DNA of 64,000 bases from Toxonevra muliebris. Taxonomy: Eukaryota; Arthropoda; Insecta; Diptera; Pallopteridae. Within the stretch, counting starts at the first letter, position 1. The number at the start of each line of letters is the position of its first letter. Positions 20,991 to 31,640 of this stretch are shown here, piece by piece. The notes below the pieces were generated by a model that saw only the letters and a program-made list of their open reading frames with translations, was not told where the DNA came from and ran no database searches. The stretch is taken from contig CAVNUY010000022.1 of NCBI GenBank assembly GCA_963691655.1, forward strand, positions 5,001-69,000, written 5' to 3'. A program made the position numbers and the translations under genes.

Positions 20991-21932
20991 CACCCAGAAA
21001 AATACCCATCTCTAAAACAAAGAAAAAGTTTCCTCAATTTGAATCCACGAAAATTTCTCTCATGGTGCTCCTTTCATGCAACCATGGTGTTCAATTTAAA
21101 GTAAGTTATTTCTTCATTGTTACAAATTGAGTTGCATAGAAAATGTAAGAAAGAGACGAATATACCAAAAATGTTCTCCATACAAAATTTTGGTATACAC
21201 AAAAAACTAGCTTTACTCTTTTGGCCTTAGCAGACAATCGCGTACGCTTTGCTTTTCTTTTGAATTTTTTAGTTGGCGTCTTTATTTCAAGCGAAGCAGT
21301 CGTGTTTGTGGCTGTTGATATAATTTATGAAAAAATTTATATATATTGTGAAAAAAACAAAATATATTCGAAAGAAATAAATTTAAATAAACTTCAATTT
21401 ATAATTCTTTGATGGCCATAAGGATCTTTTGATCATTTCAAGGCAACGACGCCTGTAGTGTATGTAAAAATACTTATGAATGTAAACCTTAATACTTATT
21501 AAAAATAAAATAATAAATGAATACAAGTAAAAAAACATGATTTCTATGCCTTTTAATTAAAACAACATTGTAGAAAATATTCCATAAATTGAGGATTTTT
21601 TTTCTAAAAAGGTAGTAAATTTATTTCAATTTATGGAAAATTATTCCTCAAACTGAAGAAAATTGACCTAAATTATATACAATTTCTCATATTGAATAAT
21701 ATTCATTTGAAAAACACAATTTCTACAAATTGAAGACATATTTCTTTAATTTATAGAATACTTCCTTCTTTCAAAGAAATTTTTCTTTAAAATAAAGAAA
21801 AAATATTTCTTCAATTCAAAGAAATTTTGTATGTCAAAATGAGGAAACCGTTTCTATGGCGCCAAATCTTTCCCATTTTTCCTCAATTTGATAGCCGTTT
21901 TTCTTCAAACGAGGTAAGTATTTCTCTGGGTG
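20991..21932. mobile_element. Nested copy of the same inverted-repeat family
   Basis: It starts CACCCAGAAAAATAC and ends GTATTTCTCTGGGTG, a 15-bp inverted repeat with one mismatch. It carries its own copy of the arm sequence with a small deletion (it lacks the GTTTATGTAAATTTTCC part that both outer arms keep). That difference shows that the outer arms pair with each other and this copy is a later insert. Confidence 0.7.
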
Positions 21933-22611
21933 CAGATACTCGATTTAATAAATCTATGCTGTATCAGGCATATTTTCTGGAATATGTAAGATGGAATATT
22001 TTCTACAATGTTGTTTTAATAAAAAGGCATAGAAATTTTTTACTTGTATTCATTTATTATTTTATTTTTAATAAGTATTAAGGTTTACATTCATACGTAT
22101 TTTAACATACACTACAGGCGTCGTCGCCTTGAAATGATCCTTATAGCCATCAAAAAATTATAAATTGAAGTTTATTGAAATTTATATCTTTTCAATATGT
22201 TTTATTTTTGTTTTTCACATATATATATATATTTTTTTTCATAAATTATATCAACAGCCACAAACACAACCGCTTCGCTTGAAATAGAGACGCCGACTAA
22301 AAAATTCAAAAGAAAAACAAAGCGAACGCAATTGTCTGCTAAGGCGAAAAGAGTGAAGCTAGTTTTTTGTGTATACCAAAATTTTGTATGGAGAACATTT
22401 TTGGTATATTCGTCTCTTTCTTACATTTTCTATGCAACTAAATTTGTAACAATGAAGAAATAACTTACTTCAAATTGAACACCATGGTTCCATGAAAGGA
22501 GCACATTTTTCTTCATTTTGGGGAAAATTTACTTAAACGAGAGAATTTTTCGTAGATTCATATTGAGGAAACTTTTTCTTTATTTTAGAGATGGATATTT
22601 TTCTGGTTGTA

Positions 22612-23110
22612 GAAAGGGCATTTTCTTTACTAAAATTGATATTGGCTCCGCAAAGATATCATTTAAAAAACAAATCGTTGACAGATATACTATTTGTTAA
22701 TCTAAACGATAATTTCCCTTAATATAAGCCTTATTAAATGTTTAATAAAACAGCAAATTATCAAATATAAGAAAAATGTCAACGGAATGAAAAAATGTAA
22801 ACTAAATGTATTGATGTATGCAAATAAGTAAAACTATTTTTTGAAAAACCATGTTTTGCTTCATTTTTATTTGAACCTGAACAGGAACACACTGTTATTT
22901 TTTGCTTGAACCTGAACCTAAGCACGAACCTAAATTTAACCAGTTCAAAACTCTGATAAAATCTAATGGCGCAAAAATATGGAAGTAAAAGAAAGTGGAG
23001 CAAATACTTTCCAAATGACAAACAAAAACTGAAAGCCAGCTTTTAAGTTCTATATAAAATCATACATAGTGGTAGAAAATTGGTATGCTCCTACTTTTTT
23101 TGGAACTGCA
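22612..23110. other. No recognisable gene
   Basis: AT-rich sequence between the inverted-repeat element and the integrase. If the gypsy-type element was once continuous, protease and RT should have been here; they are absent. Confidence 0.35.
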
Positions 23111-23127
23111 CATACTATGATAGGCTA

Positions 23128-23660
23128 AAAAAAACAAGCAGCTATCTTTGGCAATCCAGCAAGAATAATTTCCGATAGTGGCACGGCATTTACGTCGAAT
23201 TTGTTCGAAGACTACTGTAAAGAAGAGAACATCCAACACTTACTAATCACCACAGGGGTACCACGTGGCAATGGTCAAGTAGAAAGGATCCACAAAATAA
23301 TTGTACCAATGCTAGCCAAAATTTGCGTTGCCAATCCACAAAACTGGTACAAACATATCGACCAAGTTCAACAAACAATTAATAGTGCACCATCTCGCAG
23401 CACAATGATGCCACCATTCACAATTCTTACGGGTTTGGATATGAGAACGCTAAATAATTCCAGAAACTCTCTATGAACTAAATGAGTTAGTAGCCATTAA
23501 GCGTACTCAATTTGGTTCTGGCTTGAAGCTGAAACATAAATATCTCGGACCGTAAAAAATAGTAGAAAAGCAGAGTCATGGTCGTTACTACGTCGAAAAG
23601 GTTGGTGATGTGGAGGGTCCCTGAAGAACCACCACGGTCGCAGAAAATATGGAAAAGTGG
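23128..23660 (+). pseudogene. Integrase of the second Ty3/gypsy element
   Basis: The plus strand reads AAIFGNPARIISDSGTAFTS (second catalytic Asp), then LLITTGVPRGNGQVERIH with the catalytic Glu, and the C-terminal part PQNWYKHIDQVQQTINS. A stop at 23476 is followed in another frame by LKLKHKYLGPYKIVEKQS and VENMEKWQ-type tail sequence, the usual C-terminal domain. The first catalytic Asp and the zinc module are missing. Only about the last third of pol remains. Confidence 0.85.
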
Positions 23661-23879
23661 CAACCCTCATTCGGATCGAATGAGATTGTAGGATGGCCGA
23701 ATGTAAGAGGGGGGTTAGACGGACGAACAAGAAGTGGACTGAATTACGGACGAAGAGACTTAGGAAATACAACCATGACAAAAGTACTTTTAAAATACAA
23801 CGGAGATAGAAAAGCGAAGAAAGGGACAGTGGCTTGAACGAGTTAAGAGAAGTAACACGACACGGACATCACGTTTAAA

Positions 23880-23999
23880 ATGTTAAATTAAATAACCTTA
23901 TAAAATAACATTAATTATAATAATAAAATTAAATACTTTTAATAAAATGTCAATAAACTAAATATAATAATAAAATCATTTAAAACCCAAAACTCTACA
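23880..23999 (+). repeat. LTR-like end of the second gypsy-type element
   Basis: The segment starts TGTTAAATTAAAT and ends ACTCTACA. Its last 80 bases match 12740-12817. It lies a short distance after the integrase tail, as a 3' LTR should. At 120 bp it is short, so part may be missing. Confidence 0.55.
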
Positions 24000-24009
24000 T
24001 TATAGGAGT

Positions 24010-24480
24010 GAGAACATTATTACTACCTATAAGTGACCAGACTATGTTATTTAAATTAAAATCACCGAGAATGCATTGTTGCTTATTTAAGTCATCAGCA
24101 TGACGTGTGATATTATCGACATGAGCTGCGAATAATTCTTCAGATCTTCCAGGAGGGATGTAGAAATAGTTGATGTAGATAGTTGACCAGAGAAGCTATG
24201 TACACAGACACATAGTTGATCATAAAAAGAGTCCGCATTTAAAAGCAGTAAAAACGACGAACGTATACAACGCTTTACAGCAATCAGTACTCCACCACCT
24301 CTAGAGCAACCAGTTTTAAAAGCGTCTCTGTTTTTCCGAAAGATTGGGATCAAAAAATTCTTCATCATAAAAATCCGAATTCAGCTAAGATTCAACAAAG
24401 ACAAGAACATCGTAGTCATAATGAGACGTAGCAGTGCGAATACAGTTTGATTTTGTTCGTAACCCGGAGACATTTTGATA
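24010..24480 (-). pseudogene. LINE endonuclease fragment
   Basis: The minus strand gives IYYQNVRGLRTK near 24470, DYDVLVFVES near 24400 (catalytic Glu), and then FKTGCSRGGGVLIAVKRCI at 24330-24250. CILGDFNLNNIVW follows near 24050 with the catalytic Asp and Asn of the GDFN motif. Stops and frameshifts separate these pieces. Such nucleases nick the target strand for reverse transcription. Confidence 0.7.
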
Positions 24481-24529
24481 GTAGATTTTTAGAGAGCGAT
24501 TAGTTGAATGTACACTCCCAATTCTTGTG

Positions 24530-25640
24530 CAGGGCATATCATTCATCATTGACAGCTGCTATTGCCGTATTTCGAAAAAACGTAAAAGGTTTGACATTGA
24601 CTGGCCAAAGAGCAGAGCCAAAAAGTTTCCCATAATAGCGAGCGGGGACTCCAAATTTGAAGTTTAGTCTTCGTAGGTTATCCAGTGAAACATCCTTCTT
24701 AACAAGCTTATTGCAGATAACAAGATTAACTGGAATTCTAGAGAACTTATTAACATCTGTTCAGTTACTGTGGGTTTAAAAGATGAGATGTGAACTGGAG
24801 AAAAACTTATTAATCCACAGAGTTAGATTTTTTTCTGTTATTTTTTTAGAAGTATTAGTATTATAAGAGAGATGACCATTAGATATATTAGCTGCTGGAC
24901 AACGATCGATGATAATAGCAGGCGAATGGTTCATATTCTTATCAGCTACTTGAGTAATTTGAGTAGAAAAGTTAGAATTATGAGAGAGCAGTCCGTTAGA
25001 TGTTATAGCAACATTATCATTATTATTTTCAAGTGAACGGTATTTATTATTACGAGGAGATTGAGCAGCAGCAAGAGAGTAAATGTTGCTACATGATGAT
25101 TGAGAGATCTGTCCGTTAAATGTAATAGCGGCAGGATAGTGATTGCTGTTATTAATATCAAGCGAACGATTCATAGTATCAAGAACTTGGGCAGCAACAT
25201 GAGCGGATGCCGTTGGATGAAGTTTGAAAATTCGGTTGAGAATTGTAATCATTAGAATCAGCGTCCATAGAAAGAGACTGCGAACAAACAGGTACAAATG
25301 ACTCACCACCAGCAGCAAAAGCATATGATGAACGGTTTCCGTCCAAATCAGAACTAGTTTTAGGAAAATCCTTGAGTGCATTTTTTAGCGCTATCAGTTC
25401 AGCAGAAATACGAGAGAAACCAGCTTTATTTTCATCATGAAGGTTCAAATGTTTGGTCAATTCAGTCACCATGTAAGACTTTAGCTCGCCACAAGATTCA
25501 TGCATTGATTTCCATTTAGCCTAGGGCAATGAAAAGACTGTCGAAACCAGCCCTTTGGGTTTCCATAGTTGAGTCATGGGCTTTAGCAATTTTAGCAGCC
25601 AAATCAACACATTCAAAACAAAAGTATTTGATATGCCGAT
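24530..25640 (-). pseudogene. LINE ORF1
   Basis: Visible parts are a helical segment (GELKSYMVTELTKHLNLHDE, SRISAELIALKNALKD), a long Asn- and Ser-rich linker, and a C-terminal domain (VNLVICNKLVKKDVSLDNLR, then KLFGSALWPVNVKPFTFF). The last part resembles the C-terminal domain of LINE ORF1 proteins that precedes the endonuclease frame. At least two frameshifts are present. Confidence 0.55.
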
Positions 25641-25800
25641 TGAACTTAAACAATTTAACGTCTATTCCGATATATGGTCCTCACAGCATCCGCGGTGAAA
25701 TACTTTATTGCAGAGTCCTCCGCAAGGAACAATTAAAGAAGAATCATTTTAGAATTTTACTCAATATAAGTCCAAGGTTCTTTAATTAAGATACGTTTTG

Positions 25801-27175
25801 AATTGTATTTGCGTTTATATTTAAGTTGATGGAGAAACAGTTTTTCTTTCTGCAGATGTGGAGAACTTTGAATTTTGATGATGAAATGAGGGCGCCTGAT
25901 ATTGAGGACTACGAATTTATGTCTTGAAGCATCAGGTCAAATTTTGTGCGGAAATTCGTATTGGTGATGTAATTGTATTTCGCTTTGATTTACAAGTCGT
26001 CAGCGTAGATACAGTGGCTAAAATATTTGTGTTTGTTTATTATTTTATTTAGCTTTTTAAATGCTATTTGAAAGAGAACGAACGATAAAGGAGAGCCTTG
26101 CGGTACACCTTTGTGTAGACGACCTCGATAATCAAGTGGATAGTGCACTAGACTTTCATCCAGAAGGTTGCGGGTTCAATTCCCGTCTTGGCCTGGTGGT
26201 TAATTCTCATAAAGTTCTTATATTCACTATCGATATGAAGTGGATGAGAATTATAAAAATGTGTACAAGTACACACCTTGGTTGTAATGGCAAAACCACC
26301 GTGCTGATAAAAAATTGCCACATAGCCGTTCGGAATCGGCGTTAAACTGTAGGTCATACCAACGCCACTGTGGTCTAGTGGCAGAGTGCCAGATGCTTGT
26401 CTCTGGTGACTCGAGTTCGATTCTCGGCTTGGGTATGTTTCTTATCTATATTTCTTTCTCTCTTCCTCCCTCTCTTGGTACAATCAATCTTATAGGTCGC
26501 AGTGCCTGACTTTCGAGTCATCTTTCCTTCAAATAATAATAATAAAAATACACCGTTGTGTAGCGGATGTAATTTGGAGTAGAATGAGTTGATGCGGACT
26601 CTTATTTTTCTATTTTTTAGGAAGGATTTAATATAATTTATAATTATTTTTCCAACTTTCCATTCAAGGAGTTGGGTGATGATAGTGTGCGCTCCAATTC
26701 TGTCGGACACCTTCTCAAAGTCAATTGAAATTATACTTATGTGGTTTTTTGTAGACAGTGCATCTGTGGTTTTAAAATCTAAGAAAAGTAGTGCATCGAT
26801 AGTACCATTTCCGTTTTAGAAAGCTATTTGGTTTGTGTATGTATGTAAGCTGTATAACCAGCTTAGTCTTTTCGCGATTATTTTTTTCAAAAGTTTGCTT
26901 GTGCACGATATTAGTGAAATTTACCTATAACCTTCTATTTGTTTTTTGCTTTCTTTGCTTTCGGTATTGGTACAGCAATGACATTTTTCCATTCCTGTGG
27001 TATTATACTGGTGTTGAAGATATTGTTGTAAATAGTTAGTAAAAGTTTTTTGGAAATGTCGGACAGGTTTTTTAGCATTTTATAGCTGATTTGGTCGTAG
27101 CTTGGAGTGTTGCCTTTTGTCGTGGTTATAGCAGTGTTAAGCGTTAGATCGGATTCGATTAACATTGCCTCCTTG
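25801..27175 (-). pseudogene. I-like LINE reverse transcriptase fragment, split by a SINE
   Basis: Outside the SINE at 26119-26549 the minus strand gives TTKGNTPSYDQISYKMLKNL, IIPQEWKNVIAVPIPK (near 26960), FLDFKTTDAL, SIDFEKVSDRIGA, LHNGVPQGSPLS (near 26560 joined to 26100) and YADDL (near 25990). The RT block order is intact but the frame is not. The SIDF-type block and the block before it point to the I clade, by motif only. The SINE sits inside the PQGSPLS block. Confidence 0.65.
26119..26549 (+). mobile_element. Dimeric tRNA-derived SINE
   Basis: Two tRNA-like promoters lie in tandem. Unit 1 has A box TAATCAAGTGG (near 26128) and B box GGTTCAATTCC (26173-26183), with a tRNA-Glu-like head. 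Unit 2 has A box TGGTCTAGTGG (26371-26381) and B box GAGTTCGATTC (26413-26423). The body ends CTTTCGAGTCATC and a short AAT-rich tail. The whole dimer is flanked by a 14-bp duplication, ACACCTTTGTGTAG and ACACCGTTGTGTAG (26105-26118, 26550-26563), so it moved as one unit. Confidence 0.9.
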
Positions 27176-27264
27176 CTAGGTAAGGTTAGGTTGGAGTGGC
27201 AGCCTTCTGCTTGAAAGCACATTTAGATTCAATGTGATACCACAGTACGGTGCGACTCCCCCAT

Positions 27265-28087
27265 TTACGGATTGCAGAACCATGAGGATTCCATAATGAA
27301 TCTGGCTATGTCATTAATATTTATGGATGATAGCTCGGACAGACTAGTAAAAAAAGGTGAGCCCAGGAGTTTTAGTCTCCTCCTGGCCAGGGATGGGCAT
27401 TCGTGCATGAAGTGGAGGACTGTTTCTTCCTTCTCCTCAGAACCGCAGCCCCGACAGAAGTCATTGAATGGCAGTTCTAGTCTTGCAGCATGTCTCCCCA
27501 TTATGCAGTATCCCGTGAACATCGAAATCGTAATGCTGATTGAGTTTCTGCTACGGCTGAGTAGCTGTCTAGTTCGTCTATTTTCCATAGTGGTCCATGT
27601 TAGCCTGGTAATACCACAGGTATGCTTGGCTACCTTACCTGAAATATCCATGTGTCCAGGTACCCAATTTAGGTGGATGTGCGAGTGACTCGACAAAATG
27701 TTGAGTGAAGATCGGCAGTCAAGAACAAGCTTTGATGTAGTGAAAACACCGGCAGAGGACTTGGCTGACCGTGTAGATGCATATATTCGTATCGAGTGAA
27801 TCGTTGCGAATAAGCCACTTGGACGCTTGATAGATAGCCATTACTTCCGCTTGAAACACGTTGCAATGGTCAGGAAGTCGGAAAGAGAGTCTGAGATCTA
27901 ACTTACTAGAGAAGATTGCACAGTCGACTCTTTCCTCCGATTTGGATCCATCTGTATAGATGTCAATTGAATTGTCAGTGACCACCTCGTCATTAACCCA
28001 TTTCTCTCTACTGGAGATATGGGTGAAGAACGTGTGGTTTAAATTAGGGGTAGAGCAAATGTAGTCTACGTTGGTTGGAAAGGACAT
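27265..28087 (-). pseudogene. RNase H and C-terminal region of the LOA-like LINE
   Basis: RNase H begins with IDIYTDGSKSEERVDCAIFS (catalytic Asp), has FQAEVMAIYQASKWL (catalytic Glu) and, after a frame change near 27720, LNWVPGHMDISG. The C-terminal Cys/His region reads CRGCGSEEKEETVLHFMHEC. The last residues, ESSWFCNP, lie just before the 3' untranslated end. RNase H would remove the RNA strand during LINE replication. Confidence 0.8.
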
Positions 28088-28189
28088 ATCGTGGATTAGA
28101 ATCTTAGCATGGCCAAGGTTCGACCGGGTCCAGCGAGTTTGGGCACTGAGTCTGGCAGCAGAGCACTTAGCTTGTTGCTTAACCAGTAG

Positions 28190-29083
28190 TTAAGTTGACA
28201 ACCAGTGAAGAATTGCGAAGAGAGCTTTCGTGAAGGTAGTACGAAGAGCCCCAGTAATCAATATGGCTGCCGTTCTCCTAACCTTATCCTTTGCAGTAGC
28301 TGGCCACCAGAAGACGGATCCATAAAGAAGATTAGGCTCGACCACTGCTGTATAGAGCCAGGAAGTGACTCGAGGTTGAAAACCCCATCTTGTTCCTAAT
28401 GCCCTCTTACAGCAGTAGAGAGCGCAAGAGGCTTTCCGTACTATCTCTGCTATGTTAGCTTTCCATTGAAGTTTAGGATCAAGAACAAGTCCTAAATATT
28501 TGACGCGCTTACTAAGACAAAGCGAGATACCATTAATTTTGGGTAGGGCAAAAGTTGGTATTTTATACTTTCTAGTGAAAAGCATAACCTCTGTTTTGGC
28601 AGGATTAACATTAAGACCGAATTCACGGCACCAGTGAGACAGAATGCTAAGTGAGTGATTTAGCCGTTCTGAAAGAGTAGCAACGTATTTGCCGGATACT
28701 GCAATAGCTATGTCGTCTGTAAAAGCTATTATTTTGCAGCCGGTTTGGTCTAATCTGTTTAGCAGTGTGTTCACCGCCAGATTCCAAATAAGAGGCGATA
28801 ATACACCTCCTTGTGGTGTGCCCCTATTGACAACCTTTTTGACTTTATCATTTCCGATAGAGGAGCTGATGATACGTGTTTTAAGTAGTTGTCCTATAAA
28901 TCTAACCAGATTAACATCAAGATTAAGATTTATTAAGGCATTAACGACAGCGTCGGGGCAGACATTGTTGAAAGCCCCCTCGATATCGAGAAACACTGCA
29001 AGCGTGTATTCTTTGTTGGAAAGTGATTTCTCAACTTCCTCAATGAGTAGTAGTTTTAACTGTATTATCTGACATTCGATCAA
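28190..29083 (-). pseudogene. Reverse transcriptase C-terminal half of the LOA-like LINE
   Basis: This frame of about 297 codons shows YTLAVFLDIEGAFNNV (first catalytic Asp), NRGTPQGGVLSPLIWNLAVN and the active site IIAFTDDIAIAV, which keeps both Asp residues. LNVNPAKTEVMLFTRK and VKYLGLVLDPKLQWK follow. It is the longest intact LINE frame in the window. The missing N-terminal RT part is at 32885-33240. Confidence 0.85.
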
Positions 29084-29085
29084 TA

Positions 29086-29404
29086 CGAAACTTTTCCCGT
29101 CGTATTATCTCAGTTTCATCTCATTTTTTCATTAGCAGTCGAACCGATGAGGCGTATTTTGTGCTCTTTGCGATACTCAAGTGATTTTTAAGATTTCAAA
29201 AGTGTTTTAGTACTTAAAAATTACATTGCTTTTTCAACATTTTTGCGTAAAACCAAGCAGGTAAATATTTTTCAAATCATTGTGTGTGAATATTATTTAG
29301 TCAAAAAAGTTTTTTTGCATGAAATTTGGTTCTGTGACTCATGGGCGGCTATTTTGTAGAACACAGCTTTTGGGGAATATCGAACCACTTTTTGTGGGGA
29401 ATAT
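29086..29404. mobile_element. Left remnant of a DNA-transposon fragment split by a LINE
   Basis: It holds TTGGGGAATATCGAACCACTT near 29370, matching in form the word GGGGGATGTCGAACCAC (reverse complement) at the right end near 32860. It ends with GGGGAATAT (29396-29404), which is repeated at 32325-32333 on the other side of the nested LINE. The outer left end of this element was not found. Confidence 0.5.
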
Positions 29405-29504
29405 TTTTATTTTTTTTGTTGGAACAGACAAAAGAAGTATTCAAGAATACAGCACTCAGACAAGTTTTACGTCCATTGTACTATATCCTGTGTTCCCTTT
29501 TGCT

Positions 29505-30720
29505 ATTCTTTAAATCTACCAGATTTATTAATAAATCTTAGCAGATCCTGCGGTGTTAGAGAGCTCAGGTGTTCGTCTCCCAACAGTCCAGTACCAAATA
29601 TGCTTTCTCTGATCCGGCAGAAAGCGGGACAGACACTAAGAAAGTGGTCCGCCGTCTCTTCACATTCTTTCTCCAAACCAAGCAGAAGGCACTAGCTCCT
29701 AGGCTAATCATATGCAAATGTTTGGCAAAAGAGAAATGACCTGTATATAATCCCACTAGCTGCCTACAACTATTTCTGTTAAGTGATAACAGTAAGTCTG
29801 TTAGACGCTTCGAGATAACAGGTAACTTGGTCTGTCTAAAGCCCCTCAGGTCCTCCCATTTACAATTGTGGGTCAAGTCGACCCACTCATTAATGGTGGA
29901 CTTGATGGCTGTAGACGACAAAGAGAGTACAGGTTCTGGACGCAGGAAACCAGTTTCCGAACCCTTTATGGCCAGAAGGTCCTGAAATTCTTGAGTGTCC
30001 AGGAACCCATATCAACAGCAGGCTATTGTGTTTTCCAACACGATCAAGCCTGGATTTGCAGGATTTAAGATTTAAGTGCAGCAGTGACTGTCACTAAATA
30101 CACAGATACTCCTTTCTCTCCAACCATTATCAATAACATGGTCCATTTCCTTCATGATTGCAAAAATTTCTGCTTGAAAAACAGAAGCATACAACCCAAG
30201 GGAGAAGTGAAGGTACACTCCATCATTTTCAATAAAGACCCCAGAACCCGAACCGAATTCTGTTCTGGAGCCGTCAGTGAAAATACACTTACAATCAACT
30301 CCCGGCCCAGGTCCCGGCAAAAGCCAAGATTGGGCCTCTGGAATTTGTATTGAATAGCGCTGATTTAAAACTGGAATTGTTGGCATTGTATCGGATGGCA
30401 TTGATAACAGTTCTATCAGGTCCATATCAGTACCTTCAACAATGTCACTAATATCCCAGCAAGTGTCATACCAATACCCATTGCGTTTAAGCCACACAGA
30501 TGGCTTTGACAGCCTCTCCTTTAGCAAAAATATCAAGGGGTGGTAAGTTGAGCAATGCATCCAAGGATGGGCCAGGTGTTGTAGGAAAAGCTCCCGTACA
30601 GCAAATGGCCACAGTCCTTTGAAGTCTGGCGAGAGCTTTCCTAACGCTGTCAACATTAAGTCTGCTCCACCAGACTATGGATGCATAGGTGATGATGGGT
30701 CGAATCATAGCATTATAAAG
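29505..30720 (-). pseudogene. RNase H and tail of the second LOA-like LINE
   Basis: RNase H reads CKCIFTDGSRTEFGSGSGVF (catalytic Asp), FQAEIFAIMKEMDHVID (Glu) and ICVFSDSHC. After frame changes the tail TNTWVPGH-type region is poor, then LLSLNRNSCRQLVGLYTGHF and a Cys-bearing stretch follow. The tail ends DLLRFINKSGRFKE at about 29505. Its layout matches the RNase H and tail of the outer LOA-like LINE, so both are of the same type but not the same copy. Confidence 0.75.
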
Positions 30721-30908
30721 CCATAAGACTTTAGCTCAACATGAGAACGCCAAAGAAGTTTGGCATCAAGAATGACTCCTAGATATTTCACTTCTTGGGA
30801 TAGCTGAATAGTGATTTCTCTGAGTACTGGTAAAACAAGACCATCAATTTTCCTTCTCCTGGTGAAAAGAATAACACCAGTTTTAAGAAGGTTAACCGAT
30901 AGCCCGCT

Positions 30909-31640
30909 TCAGCAACACCAAGAGTCAATCATATTCAGGGCAGTTTGGGCTTTCCTACAAACATACCCGACTGATTGGCCCGTGATTAAGCAGGCAACGT
31001 CACCGGCATAGGCCTGTGTGTAGATACCCGACTCATTTAGGGAAACAAGCAGAGAGTCAACCAGCAGACACCATAGCAGTGGAGAGAGTACGCCCCCTTG
31101 GGGACATCCTCTATTCACGCCACAAGTCACAGATTGACCACAATCAGCTTGAACCATCATAAGTCTGTGTGACAGCATTGAACGAATCCAGTTAACAAGA
31201 ACCGGATCCACTCCATGCTGACCTGTTGCATTGCACATGCCGTCAAAAGTTGCGTTGTCAAAAGCTCCCTCAATATCAACAAAAATACCAATAGTGTATT
31301 CTTTCCTCTTGAGGGTCTGCTCAATCCGACCTACCACATTGATAAGCATACTGAAATGAAGAGAGTGGATGTAACAATAACTCACTACGGATGCGGTGTT
31401 CAACACAGCGCTCAAGACATTTTAGTAAGAAAGACATCATACTAATTGGTCTAAAGCTTTTGGGATTGGTATAATTGTCGTTTCCAATTTTTTTAATGAA
31501 TACAACTTTTGCCAGACTCCATTGTTGAGATATGTGAGCGAGAGCCAAACTGGAGATGAAGATCTTCTTCAAAACCTGTAGCAATTGCACCATACCCTCT
31601 TTCAGAGCAACTGGGAGTATACCATCCGCACCCGGCGATT
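30909..31640 (-). pseudogene. Reverse transcriptase of the second LOA-like LINE
   Basis: RT blocks are visible in two frames: WSLAKVVFIKKIGND, FRPISMMSFLLKCLERCVEH (31593-31321), then YTIGIFVDIEGAFDNATFDG, NRGCPQGGVLSPLLWCLLVD and AYAGDVACLITG (31415-30909). In the last one the first of the two catalytic Asp residues of the YADD box is Gly, which should kill activity. Frame changes occur near 31350. Confidence 0.8.

Larger units (their letters stand above)
19490..22609. mobile_element. TA-flanked inverted-repeat DNA element with a nested copy
   Basis: The left end CACCCAGAAAAATACCCATC is matched in inverted form at the right end (GGATATTTTTCTGGTTG), and the flanks are TA on both sides (19488-19489, 22610-22611). 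The left arm continues to about 20400 and the inverted right arm lies at about 21933-22609. The arms share a block containing GACGACGCCTGTAGTGTATG. TA target use suggests the Tc1/mariner superfamily, but no transposase is seen. The element interrupts a gypsy-type gag. Confidence 0.7.
24000..25800 (-). mobile_element. LINE 5' part: ORF1 and endonuclease start
   Basis: On the minus strand an ORF1-like region (about 25640-24530) is followed by an endonuclease start (about 24480-24010). The RT half is absent; the sequence stops at the LTR-like end at 23999. ORF1 begins with a Cys/His-bearing stretch (YFCFECVDLAAK) that could be the end of a PHD-like finger, but it is frame-broken. The clade is not certain, though the R-G-G-G-V-L-I-A-V endonuclease motif is common in CR1-like and related LINEs. 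Confidence 0.6.
27176..29085 (-). mobile_element. LOA-like LINE, 3' half of the outer element
   Basis: The minus strand carries RT (from about 29083), RNase H and a C-terminal zinc-finger-like region, then a 3' end GCCACTCCAACCTAACCTTA. The RT breaks at the same residues where the 5' half at 32879-36420 stops (near ETALH), so the two are probably one LINE split by a 3.8-kb insertion. LOA-clade LINEs carry RNase H, which fits. The clade is inferred from motifs. Confidence 0.75.

Noticed and set aside
26119..26200. tRNA gene on the plus strand (tRNA-Glu-like)
   Set aside because: The head matches tRNA-Glu, but the acceptor arms do not pair fully and the sequence is the promoter head of a SINE with a target duplication.
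26360..26435. Second tRNA gene
   Set aside because: It is the second promoter of the dimeric SINE; its anticodon loop is not a normal seven bases.
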